DNA of 7,786 nt from Thermococcus sp. (GTDB lineage: Archaea; Methanobacteriota_B; Thermococci; Thermococcales; Thermococcaceae): positions 1-7,786 of the forward strand of contig JALVWX010000187.1 of NCBI GenBank assembly GCA_027023165.1. Direction: 5' to 3'. Both the position numbers and the translations under genes were made by a program. This document shows positions 1 to 5,725 of this stretch, one piece after another. The notes under the pieces are model-generated. The model did no database searches and was not told the origin of the DNA. It saw only the letters and a list, made by a program, of their open reading frames with translations. Position 1 is the first letter of the stretch. Every line of letters begins with the position of its first letter.

Positions 1-1
1 C

Positions 2-850
2 GTCGCGAGGATCATGAGGAAGTACCCGCCCAGGGAATACAAGAGAAGGGACGGGTCAACCGGCAGGGTTGCGAACCTCATAATCTACGACTCGACGGGC
101 AAGGCCAGGCTCGTCCTGTGGGACAACGCGGTCGCGAAGTACTACAACGAACTCAACCCAGGGGACGTCATAAAGGTCATCGACCCCTCCGTAAGGGAAG
201 GACGGAACGGGATAGAACTCCACGCGAACTTCAGGACGAGGATAATACTCAACCCAGAAGACCCGCGCGTTGAGGAGATTCCCCCGCTCGAAGAGGTCAG
301 GAGCTACAACTACCAGCGGAGAAAGATAGGCGAGCTTACCGGCGGAGAGCGCTTCGTTGAGGTCAGGGGGACGATAGCGAGGCTCTACCGTGTTACGGCC
401 TACGATGCGTGCCCGCAGTGCAGGAGAAAGGTTGACTACGACCCAACCACGGACACATGGATATGCCCCGAGCATGGCGAGGTAAAGCCGGTCAAGATAG
501 TTATCCTCGACTTCGGCCTCGACGACTCGACGGGTTACATAAGGACGACGCTCTTCGGGGACGATGCGGCCGAGCTTATAGGCTCCGACCCGGAGGAGAT
601 AGCCGAGAAGCTCAAAGAACTCGTCGAAAGCGGCCTGACGATCAGAGAAGCGGGAAGGAAGCTGGCCGAGGACGAGTACTACCACCTTCTAGGGAGGGAG
701 ATCATCGTCAGGGGCAATGCGGTGGACGACAAGTTCCTCGGGCTTATCCTCAAGGCCTTCGGCTGGGATGAGATCGATCCAAAGAGGGAGATAGCGAGGG
801 CAAGGGCCGAGCTGAGAAAGGCCCTGGCCGAGCTTGAGGGTGGTGAGTGA
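2..850 (+). CDS. rpa41: Replication protein A 41-kDa subunit RPA41 (5'-truncated by window edge)
   Basis: This is the large subunit of the archaeal heterotrimeric single-stranded-DNA-binding protein RPA, used in replication, recombination and repair. The open frame runs in from the left edge. The first in-window Met is at 14, but the frame already reads V-A-R-I before it and the family is usually about 355-360 residues, so roughly 75 N-terminal residues are missing. Counting from that Met, residues 1-80 hold an OB fold (RVANLIIYD, ARLVLWD, GDVIKVI). Residues 115-245 form a second OB-type region containing a zinc site C133-x2-C136-x14-C151-x2-H154. The tail from about 255 is a charged helix. 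The gene lies 1 nt before RPA14 and heads an RPA41-RPA14-RPA32 operon, the order I recall for Pyrococcus. The promoter lies outside the window. The identity is secure; only the start is unknown. Confidence 0.95.
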   Translation, partial: VARIMRKYPPREYKRRDGSTGRVANLIIYDSTGKARLVLWDNAVAKYYNELNPGDVIKVIDPSVREGRNGIELHANFRTRIILNPEDPRVEEIPPLEEVRSYNYQRRKIGELTGGERFVEVRGTIARLYRVTAYDACPQCRRKVDYDPTTDTWICPEHGEVKPVKIVILDFGLDDSTGYIRTTLFGDDAAELIGSDPEEIAEKLKELVESGLTIREAGRKLAEDEYYHLLGREIIVRGNAVDDKFLGLILKAFGWDEIDPKREIARARAELRKALAELEGGE

Positions 851-851
851 T

Positions 852-1229
852 ATGGAAGAGGTCAAGTTCAGGAGGAGAAAGCCGGCCGTCGAGAGGAAGA
901 TAGGGGAGATAAGGGACGACGACACGCGCGTCTCCCTCATCGGAAAGGCCTTCAAGGTTGACAAGATGGACTACACCTTCTGGCTCGACGACGGAACCGG
1001 CGTCATACTCATTGAGAGCGAGGAGAACGTTCTTCCGGAGAACGGACAGATCGTCAGGGTCATTGGAAGGGTCATCAGGAACGACGAGGGAATCCACATC
1101 TACGGCGAGGTCGTGCAGGACTTCAGCGATGCCGACCTGGAGGCACTCGAGGAGATAAGGGAACTTGAGAGGAAAGTCCTTCCCAAGCTGGAAGCCATAG
1201 TGGACTTCTTTGGAGGTGATGAGCCATGA
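852..1229 (+). CDS. rpa14: Replication protein A 14-kDa subunit RPA14
   Basis: This is the small structural subunit of the archaeal RPA heterotrimer. It is 125 residues long, the usual size. A single OB fold covers about residues 18-95 (TRVSLIGKAFKVDK, YTFWLDDGTGVILIES, GQIVRVIGRVIRND, IHIYGEVVQDF). A C-terminal helix follows (about 96-118, DADLEALEEIRELERKVLPK), of the type that packs in the RPA trimerisation core. I chose ATG 852 because GGTGGTGAG (840-848) sits just upstream and the start then lies 1 nt after the RPA41 stop. A longer frame opens with TTG 834 inside RPA41 and has no ribosome-binding site. The stop overlaps the RPA32 start in ATGA at 1226-1229, so the two are probably translationally coupled, which suits fixed subunit ratios. 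Confidence 0.93.
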   Translation: MEEVKFRRRKPAVERKIGEIRDDDTRVSLIGKAFKVDKMDYTFWLDDGTGVILIESEENVLPENGQIVRVIGRVIRNDEGIHIYGEVVQDFSDADLEALEEIRELERKVLPKLEAIVDFFGGDEP

Positions 1230-2029
1230 AGAAGCGCCTCCCAGCGAGCAGGGTCTACATCAAGGACATCCTCAACGGCTACTACGTCAAGAGCGAGGGC
1301 GACTTTGAGCCGAACTACCTCATAACGAGGGACGCGAGGAAGGTCTACCGCGCCAAAGTTGTCGCGACGGTCGTCAGGGAGCCGGTAATAAGCGACGACG
1401 AAACCTACGGAAAGTTCCAGATCGACGATGGAACCGGAACCATCTGGGTTCTGGGCTTCCGCGATGACACGCGCTTCATCAGGATTGTAAAGAAAGGTGA
1501 TCTGGTTCAGATAATCGGGAAAATTGCAGAATGGCGCGACGACAAGCAGATACTGGTGGAGGGGGTTGCGAAAGTCGACCCGAACTTTTGGATACTCCAC
1601 CGCTTCGAGACGCTCAAGGAGAAGGTAGAGCACGCGAAGAAGGCCAAGCTCGCCTTCGACATATACAACCGCTACGGGATAACGGCCAAGGCGAAGGTCA
1701 TAGCCAAGAACAAGGGCGTTGACGAGGACCTGCTGATAACAATGGACGAACTCTACACGATGATCCTGGAGCAGAGGAACCTCGAGGAAGAGCTGTTTGA
1801 GGAGGAAGAACTCCCGGAGGAGGAGCCAAAGGAAAACCCCGAGGTCGAGAAAGCCAAGAAGGCCGTCATACAGCTCCTGAGGGAGAAGGGAAAAGCACTC
1901 TCCCACAAGTTCATCATCAAGAAGCTCTCCTCAGAGTTCGACGAGGACGTCCTTGAGGAGGCCATAACTCAGCTCCTGGCAGAGGGAGAGATCTACGAGC
2001 CGGAGATAGGCTACTACGAACCGCTCTGA
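1226..2029 (+). CDS. rpa32: Replication protein A 32-kDa subunit RPA32
   Basis: This is the third subunit of the RPA heterotrimer, 267 residues. The N-terminal half is an OB fold (about residues 40-125: YRAKVVATVV, YGKFQIDDGTGTIWVLGF, GDLVQIIGKIAEW, KQILVEGVAKV). A helical segment follows (about 128-185), then a strongly acidic linker (about 185-205, mostly E and P). The C-terminal part (about 206-267: KAVIQLLREKGKALSHKFI, EAITQLLAEGEIYEP) has the pattern of the RPA32 winged-helix domain, which in eukaryotes docks repair and replication partners. The ATG overlaps the RPA14 stop (ATGA). GGAGGTGATGAG (1212-1223) is the ribosome-binding site. A T-rich stretch follows the stop. Identity is supported both by domain order and by its place as third gene of the RPA operon. 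Confidence 0.94.
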   Translation: MKKRLPASRVYIKDILNGYYVKSEGDFEPNYLITRDARKVYRAKVVATVVREPVISDDETYGKFQIDDGTGTIWVLGFRDDTRFIRIVKKGDLVQIIGKIAEWRDDKQILVEGVAKVDPNFWILHRFETLKEKVEHAKKAKLAFDIYNRYGITAKAKVIAKNKGVDEDLLITMDELYTMILEQRNLEEELFEEEELPEEEPKENPEVEKAKKAVIQLLREKGKALSHKFIIKKLSSEFDEDVLEEAITQLLAEGEIYEPEIGYYEPL

Positions 2030-2041
2030 GCTTTTCTTTTC
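2028..2041 (+). terminator. T-rich terminator of the RPA operon
   Basis: The sequence GAGCTTTTCTTTTC begins at the RPA32 stop. Archaeal RNA polymerase terminates at such T-tracts without needing a hairpin. It faces the convergent minus-strand unit that ends at 2089. This is inferred from sequence only. Confidence 0.5.
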
Positions 2042-2066
2042 CCATCAGCGGAGTTCAGAAAAGACG

Positions 2067-2080
2067 TCCAAACAAAAAGT
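2067..2080 (-). terminator. T-rich terminator of the minus-strand lipid/RNA-kinase unit
   Basis: Read on the minus strand, ACTTTTTGTTTGG starts 9 nt after the stop of the 2089-2475 gene, and a second short T-run (CTTTTC) follows around 2061-2056. With the plus-strand tract at 2028-2041 it would make the 59-nt convergent gap a two-way terminator. Confidence 0.4.
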
Positions 2081-2088
2081 CGAGGGAG

Positions 2089-2475
2089 TTAGTACTGCTC
2101 CCTCATCGTCCTTATGACTGGGTCGTGGATGAGGGTGGACGTTATGCTGTCCACCATGCGGAAGAACTCGTCACGTCCCTTCTCGAGGGGCATGTTCTCA
2201 AGCCTGACAAGCTCGAACTTCCCGCCGAGTATCCACTTCCCAAGGAGTATCTTCTCCCGGCCGTCCTTTCTGAGGTCGAGCCTCACCAAACCATAGGGTA
2301 TGTCTGCCGTCCACCAGTTGGCCTTGAAGATAACGCGCCAGCCGGCCTTTTCAACCGCCTTAACAAGCTCTTCAAGGGTCGTCCCCGGACCGTGGGGGGT
2401 CTTAAACGTCACAACGGTCCAGAGACCGTCCCCTTCCAGTGCCCTCACGAGTTCATCCCAGAACTCCATCTCCAT
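2089..2475 (-). CDS. Unrecognised 128-residue protein following UbiA
   Basis: I do not recognise this protein. It is soluble in appearance, with no signal peptide or membrane segment. The predicted pattern is an N-terminal helix (EFWDELVRALEGDG), a strand (LWTVVTFKT), a helix (TLEELVKAVEKAGW), then alternating short strands (RVIFKANWWTADIPYGLVRLDLRKDG, KILLGKWILGGKFELVRLENM) and a C-terminal helix (RDEFFRMVDSITSTLI). This is compatible with a small alpha/beta domain. I chose ATG 2475 because GGAGGTG (2488-2482) stands 6 nt upstream. ATG 2481 would abut that site, ATG 2469 is possible, and a longer frame from TTG 2505 would overlap ubiA. It begins 13 nt after the ubiA stop with no visible promoter, so it should be co-transcribed. 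Good codon structure and a proper ribosome-binding site make it a real gene; the function is unknown. Confidence 0.8.
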   Translation of the reverse strand: MEMEFWDELVRALEGDGLWTVVTFKTPHGPGTTLEELVKAVEKAGWRVIFKANWWTADIPYGLVRLDLRKDGREKILLGKWILGGKFELVRLENMPLEKGRDEFFRMVDSITSTLIHDPVIRTMREQY

Positions 2476-2488
2476 GAGCATCACCTCC

Positions 2489-3319
2489 TCAAACCAGAGC
2501 CGCAATCAGGAACGCCATCACCGCCAGGAAGATGCTTATTTTCAGCAGCTTCTGCGCCCTGTGCGCCGTCTCCCTGTCCTGGGAGCGGAGTATTAGGTAA
2601 GCCGCGTAGAGGATTATCAGGTCAACGGGGAGCATGGCGTAGTAGCCGAGGCCTACACCCCCCCTAACAGGGAGGAACGACGCCAGAACGGTCAGCACCG
2701 CGAAGGCGGCTCCGACGTAGGCCGCTCTCCGCTTCCCCCAGAGTATCGGAAGCGTCTTAGCGCCCTTGGCGACGTCGCCTTCCACGTCCTCAATGTCCTT
2801 CACGACTTCCCTGGCGACATTGACCAGGAAGGCACAGACCGCCAGAGTTCCGGCGAGTCCGATGTGACCGACCGCCACCGCACCATAGAGGGGCGTGGCC
2901 CCCGTCAGCCCCGCAACGGCGAGGTTTCCAATGAAGGGGAGGGGCTTGAGCTTCCAGGCGTAGAGGAACATCGTGACGTAGGCCACAACCGCCAGGATTA
3001 GGGCGTAGACGTTTATAAGGGCCGCGAGGAAAAGTCCCACCGCGAACAGGAAGAGGGCGTAGTAAAGGGCCGTCCTCCTGCTCATCGCCCCCCTCGGAAG
3101 CGGCCTCCCGGGGCGGTTTATGCTGTCTATCTCGTAGTCAAAGTAGTCGTTTATCGTGTTGCCGCCGGCACACCCAAGCGTCACCACGAGAAAGACGAGG
3201 AGCGCTGTTAGGGCATCGGGAAAGCGTCCCACCGCCACAACAGAGCCGAGAAGGCCAACTACCCCTGCCAGAACGCAGTTGTGAGGCCTTGTAATCTCGA
3301 TGAACGCCTTGGGTTCCAT
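2489..3319 (-). CDS. Digeranylgeranylglyceryl phosphate synthase (UbiA family)
   Basis: This membrane prenyltransferase very likely adds the second geranylgeranyl chain to geranylgeranylglyceryl phosphate, making the archaeal diether core lipid (EC 2.5.1.42). It has 276 residues, a typical length. It carries the two Asp-rich motifs of the UbiA superfamily: N57-DYF-D61-YEI-D65, followed by SINRPGRPLPRG, and K174-D175-IE-D178-VEG-D182. The N-terminal ITRPHN is also typical of the archaeal group. About eight hydrophobic membrane segments span the chain (from about 16-50 to 255-275). ATG 3319 has AGGTGG (3330-3325) 5 nt upstream. An in-frame GTG at 3328 is a rival start, because it lies exactly where the TATA box would place transcription start. 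The gene follows the RNA-kinase gene by about 40 nt and is followed by the 128-residue gene. Related UbiA enzymes use aromatic acceptors, but the archaeal context and motifs favour DGGGP synthase. Confidence 0.88.
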   Translation of the reverse strand: MEPKAFIEITRPHNCVLAGVVGLLGSVVAVGRFPDALTALLVFLVVTLGCAGGNTINDYFDYEIDSINRPGRPLPRGAMSRRTALYYALFLFAVGLFLAALINVYALILAVVAYVTMFLYAWKLKPLPFIGNLAVAGLTGATPLYGAVAVGHIGLAGTLAVCAFLVNVAREVVKDIEDVEGDVAKGAKTLPILWGKRRAAYVGAAFAVLTVLASFLPVRGGVGLGYYAMLPVDLIILYAAYLILRSQDRETAHRAQKLLKISIFLAVMAFLIAALV

Positions 3320-3350
3320 TAGGGCCACCTAATTCATTTAGGGTGTTGCC

Positions 3351-3360
3351 TTAAAAATCT
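3351..3360 (-). promoter_or_regulatory. TATA promoter of the ubiA-family gene
   Basis: On the minus strand AGATTTTTAA reads from 3360 to 3351 and starts only 4 nt beyond the stop of the preceding kinase gene. Its centre is about 26 nt from position 3328 and 35 nt from ATG 3319. The same decamer occurs before the kinase gene at 4466-4457. The T-run could also end some upstream transcripts. Confidence 0.55.
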
Positions 3361-3363
3361 TTG

Positions 3364-4434
3364 CTAAAGCTCGTCCCTGCCGAGTAGACCAAGCTCCTCG
3401 CCCGTCTCAAGGACCCGTATCCTTCCAAAGCGAAGTTCAACGGCATTCTCAAGGATTTCCTGGGATAGGGGCGTAAGAACCTGGGCAGTGCGCGAGCTGA
3501 AGCTGATCCACTTCAGGATGCCCAGGCCGAGGCAGAGGCCGGTTTCGTCGATGAAGCCCACCAGGAGGTTGCCCAGCTTTTCGAAGTCAATTGCCCTCAG
3601 CGAAAACCTGCTGTAGTGCCTTGGAAACCTCTCAACGTCGGACTTGACGACCGTGTAGCGTTGCCCCTTCCAGCCGGCGAGGACGAGCCATTCAAAGACG
3701 GACGAGATCAGCTCTCTCTCGTGCTCCGTGAGCGGCCTGCCCTGGAAGAGCGAGGTCCCCCCAACGGCAAGCTCCCTTAAGTCAACCTCCACAAGGGAGG
3801 AGCCGGCAAAATATGCCCTCCACTTCGTCTCCCTGACGGAGCGCCTCTCATTGAGGGAGTGCTTTCTCACACGGGAGCTTATTCCGAGCCTGACCACCTC
3901 AGTGTACGGGGCGAGGAGCTTGGCAAGGTAGTCCATCTCTCCCTCCCTTTCGAGGATAACGGTAAGCTCCGGCTTTACGAGTTCCGCCTTCAGGCGCTTC
4001 ATCTCCGCCCCGGGACCGGTTACAAAGCCAGTGGTGTCGATGAGAACCACGTCCGCGAGTGACGACGCTTCCCTGGTAAGCCTCTCGACTCCAACCGCCA
4101 TCTCACCGACGTACTGCCCAGGGGAGGTCGTCCCGATGAAGTAGTGGGCGGCACCGGTAAGCTCGCTGGGGTTTGAGAACGGCCCGTCCGGCAGGGCAAA
4201 GCTCACGGTTGCCGGCGGAAGAATCCCCTTCTGGCCGACGTCGCTGTCCACAACTGCAACGCGCAGGCCGTCTTTCATGAGTTCGTTCGCGAGGAAGGTG
4301 AGGAGAGTGGTCTTGCCGCTGTCGGTGCCGCCTATAAGCATGACGCGCAGGGGGCGCTCCGGGGCGTGGAGTATCGCGTTGAGCAGTTCAAACCTGTCTT
4401 CAGGAACGTCCGTCGTGTAGGAGGCCTTGTTCAT
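3364..4434 (-). CDS. Polynucleotide/RNA 5'-hydroxyl kinase, Clp1 family
   Basis: This is the archaeal relative of human Clp1 and of the characterised Pyrococcus horikoshii kinase PH0197, which phosphorylates 5'-OH ends of RNA and DNA with ATP (EC 2.7.1.78). It has 356 residues. The P-loop is G35-GTDS-G40-K41-T42. D63-S-D65-VGQ68 and GTTSPGQY (101-108) are family motifs, and LIDTTG (131-136) is the Walker B-like strand. An Arg-bearing lid is suggested by N195-ERRSVR-201. The C-terminal part (about 230-356) forms the family's beta-rich domain. A role in RNA repair or tRNA-intron processing is inferred from family, not shown here. The start at ATG 4434 has no Shine-Dalgarno site, but a TATA box is centred 26 nt upstream, so the mRNA is probably leaderless. 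ubiA follows it downstream. Confidence 0.9.
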   Translation of the reverse strand: MNKASYTTDVPEDRFELLNAILHAPERPLRVMLIGGTDSGKTTLLTFLANELMKDGLRVAVVDSDVGQKGILPPATVSFALPDGPFSNPSELTGAAHYFIGTTSPGQYVGEMAVGVERLTREASSLADVVLIDTTGFVTGPGAEMKRLKAELVKPELTVILEREGEMDYLAKLLAPYTEVVRLGISSRVRKHSLNERRSVRETKWRAYFAGSSLVEVDLRELAVGGTSLFQGRPLTEHERELISSVFEWLVLAGWKGQRYTVVKSDVERFPRHYSRFSLRAIDFEKLGNLLVGFIDETGLCLGLGILKWISFSSRTAQVLTPLSQEILENAVELRFGRIRVLETGEELGLLGRDEL

Positions 4435-4456
4435 GGTTTTGGCTAAGCGCGGGGCG

Positions 4457-4466
4457 TTAAAAATCT
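4457..4466 (-). promoter_or_regulatory. TATA promoter of the RNA 5'-kinase gene
   Basis: On the minus strand AGATTTTTAA reads from 4466 to 4457. Its centre lies 26 nt from the A of ATG 4434, the standard archaeal TATA-to-start distance, which predicts a leaderless transcript. It sits back to back with the lrp promoter, about 25 bp away. Confidence 0.65.
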
Positions 4467-4480
4467 AACTGAAATGGAAT

Positions 4481-4495
4481 GAAAAGGCTTATAAG
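4481..4495 (+). promoter_or_regulatory. BRE/TATA promoter (distal) of the Lrp-like gene
   Basis: GAAAAGG (4481-4487) looks like a BRE and CTTATAAG (4488-4495) is a strong archaeal TATA box. Transcription would start near 4518, giving a leader of about 80 nt, which is long for this group. A weaker TATA-like TTTAATAAA at 4556-4564 would give a start near 4586 and a leader of about 13 nt, so either or both may be used. Confidence 0.6.
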
Positions 4496-4500
4496 TGGTT

Positions 4501-4581
4501 CAAGTGGCATGGATATAGACCCGAGAATTTGACATTGGCAAGGGGCATACCTTGGTTTAATAAAATGTAAAAGTGAGGCAT
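4501..4581 (+). repeat. Repeated GGCAT motifs and an inverted repeat upstream of the Lrp-like gene
   Basis: CAAGTGGCAT (4501-4510) and CAAGGGGCAT (4539-4548) match at 9 of 10 bases with a 38-nt offset. AAGTGAGGCAT (4571-4581) is a third, looser copy. Within this, CAAGG (4539-4543) and CCTTG (4550-4554) form an inverted repeat with a 6-nt spacer, directly in front of the TATA-like sequence at 4556. Lrp-type proteins often bind such elements to control their own genes, so these are candidate operators. This is inference only. Confidence 0.35.
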
Positions 4582-4598
4582 GCAAAGGAGGTTTTGAG

Positions 4599-5063
4599 AT
4601 GGAGGACAAAGGCACCCTCACCCCCAGACAGATAAGACTCCTCAGGAAGTTCTACGAGGAGGGTAAAACCATCGAGGTCCACACGGTTGAGAAGACCCAG
4701 GACGAGCTGGCAGAGGAGCTTGGAATCACGAGGCAAGCCCTCAGCAACCACCTTAAGGTCCTCAAGGAGAGGGGCTACATAAGGACCGGAAGGGGCTTCA
4801 TCGACCTCACAGACAAGGCCCTTGACCTCCTCGGCGAGAAGAAGGGCGACGTCTTTGTCTTCGTGAGGATAGAGCCGACCAAGAGGAAGAAGGTCTACGA
4901 TGCCATAAAGAAGCTCCACATAAAGAAAATCTACCGCGTCACGGGAGACATCGACCTCATAGTCGAGGCCGACAAGACGAAGCTCGACGAGATACTCGAG
5001 GAGATATCATCCCTCGACGGCGTCAAGGAGACCATCACCCACATCGTCCTCGAGGTCCTCTGA
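4599..5063 (+). CDS. Lrp/AsnC-like transcriptional regulator
   Basis: This 154-residue protein is a DNA-binding regulator. The N-terminal half is a helix-turn-helix, clearest at 33-59 (TQDELAEELGITRQALSNHLKVLKERG), with a wing at 60-70. It is preceded by a longer helical lead (about 8-30) than classic Lrp proteins have, and the HTH is closer to MarR/ArsR-style winged helices. Residues about 84-154 form the Lrp/RAM effector and oligomerisation domain (DVFVFVRIEP, VTGDIDLIVEA at 114-124, then GVKETITHIVLEVL). Ligand and targets cannot be told from sequence; amino-acid sensing is common in the family. AAAGGAGGT (4584-4592) fixes ATG 4599. The upstream repeats suggest autoregulation. The last 57 nt overlap the convergent engB gene. 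Confidence 0.88.
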   Translation: MEDKGTLTPRQIRLLRKFYEEGKTIEVHTVEKTQDELAEELGITRQALSNHLKVLKERGYIRTGRGFIDLTDKALDLLGEKKGDVFVFVRIEPTKRKKVYDAIKKLHIKKIYRVTGDIDLIVEADKTKLDEILEEISSLDGVKETITHIVLEVL

Positions 5064-5630
5064 TTTCTCTTGCTTTGCCCTCTTTTCCCGCATCTTCTTC
5101 TCCATCAGTAGCCTAAGCTTATCGAGGTTCTTCCCGAACTTCGCGGATATTGGCACAAACGTCTCATCGATCTCAGAGTAGGGAACGCCGAACTTCTCAG
5201 CTAGGAAGTTTATCGTCCGCCCGAGGTTCTTTATCTTGTCGAGCTTGTTCACCGCGACTATAGTGGGTATGCCCAGCTCCCTCAGAAACTGGTAGAACTC
5301 AACGTCAATCGGTATTTCCCCGCGCTTTTCCCAGCGCTCGATTATTTCCGGGGCCGCTTTGCCGTCCACCACGAGGACGGCAAGCTCTATCCCATCAGCG
5401 TTGTCCTCTATGAAGTGTACTATCTCGTCCTTAATTCTCTCCTGGACTTTCTTTGGAACGCCACTCATGAAGCCAAAGCCCGGAAGGTCGACTATCGTCT
5501 TCCCCCTCCAGTTGACCTCCGTTGGTTTTCTCGTCACCCCAGGCCTCTTCCCGCGCTTCACCCACTTTCTGGTTAGACGGAATATGAGCGTGCTCTTCCC
5601 AACGTTCGAACGCCCCGCAAAGATTATCAT
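5007..5630 (-). CDS. engB: Probable GTP-binding protein EngB (YihA family)
   Basis: This is a TRAFAC-class GTPase of the EngB/YihA group; the bacterial members act in assembly of the large ribosomal subunit. It has 207 residues. All G motifs are visible: G1 GRSNVGKS (6-13), G2 T33 in RPGVTRKPTEVN, G3 D48-LPG-51, G4 N128-KLD-131 and G5 S162-AK-164. After residue 175 comes a charged tail (KKMREKRAKQEKSEDLEDDVGDG), and the last 18 or so residues are encoded antisense to the end of the lrp gene. That tail is probably poorly conserved and may have grown by stop-codon loss. ATG 5630 is supported by GGTGA (5639-5635), 4 nt upstream. A TATA box lies at 5667-5659. The role in archaea is inferred from family. 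Confidence 0.9.
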   Translation of the reverse strand: MIIFAGRSNVGKSTLIFRLTRKWVKRGKRPGVTRKPTEVNWRGKTIVDLPGFGFMSGVPKKVQERIKDEIVHFIEDNADGIELAVLVVDGKAAPEIIERWEKRGEIPIDVEFYQFLRELGIPTIVAVNKLDKIKNLGRTINFLAEKFGVPYSEIDETFVPISAKFGKNLDKLRLLMEKKMREKRAKQEKSEDLEDDVGDGLLDAVEG

Positions 5631-5658
5631 GGTCTCACCGGAGGGGATCAGGCGGGGG

Positions 5659-5667
5659 CTTATAAAA
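5659..5667 (-). promoter_or_regulatory. TATA promoter of engB
   Basis: TTTTATAAG reads from 5667 to 5659 on the minus strand. Its centre is about 33 nt before the ATG, predicting a leader of roughly 7-9 nt that just includes the GGTGA site. It is about 20 bp from the oppositely directed promoter at 5681-5694. Confidence 0.6.
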
Positions 5668-5680
5668 CCTTACGGCGCCG

Positions 5681-5694
5681 GAAAGGTTAAGTAT
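5681..5694 (+). promoter_or_regulatory. BRE/TATA promoter of the PRC-barrel coiled-coil gene
   Basis: GAAAGG (5681-5686) is BRE-like and TTAAGTAT (5687-5694) is TATA-like. Predicted transcription start is near 5716, about 10 nt before ATG 5726 and just keeping the GGTGGTG ribosome-binding site. Confidence 0.5.
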
Positions 5695-5725
5695 CATCCC
5701 CTCAAAATATGTGCGGTGGTGTTCT

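Noticed and set aside
56..685. Long minus-strand open frame (209 codons) opposite RPA41
   Set aside because: It mirrors the codon structure of a secure gene in GC-rich DNA, shows no recognisable domain and would be wholly antisense to RPA41.
834..851. TTG 834 as RPA14 start
   Set aside because: No ribosome-binding site at proper distance; ATG 852 has GGTGGTGAG just upstream and the expected length.
1100..1906. Minus-strand open frame (268 codons) opposite RPA14 and RPA32
   Set aside because: It is a shadow of two secure genes, Leu/Val/Tyr-rich in the way antisense frames are, with no ribosome-binding site seen.
2089..2505. Longer form of the unknown gene from TTG 2505
   Set aside because: It would overlap ubiA by 17 nt and place the strong GGAGGTG site inside the coding region; ATG 2475 fits that site.
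2125..2667. Plus-strand open frame opposite the unknown gene and ubiA
   Set aside because: Pro/Ser-rich low-complexity translation, antisense to ubiA whose motifs are clear.
4509..4532. Seven-residue frame in the lrp upstream region
   Set aside because: Too short, with no ribosome-binding site; the region is better read as regulatory.
5711..5725. GTG 5711 as start of the coiled-coil gene
   Set aside because: It lies upstream of the GGTGGTG site and before the predicted transcription start; ATG 5726 fits both.
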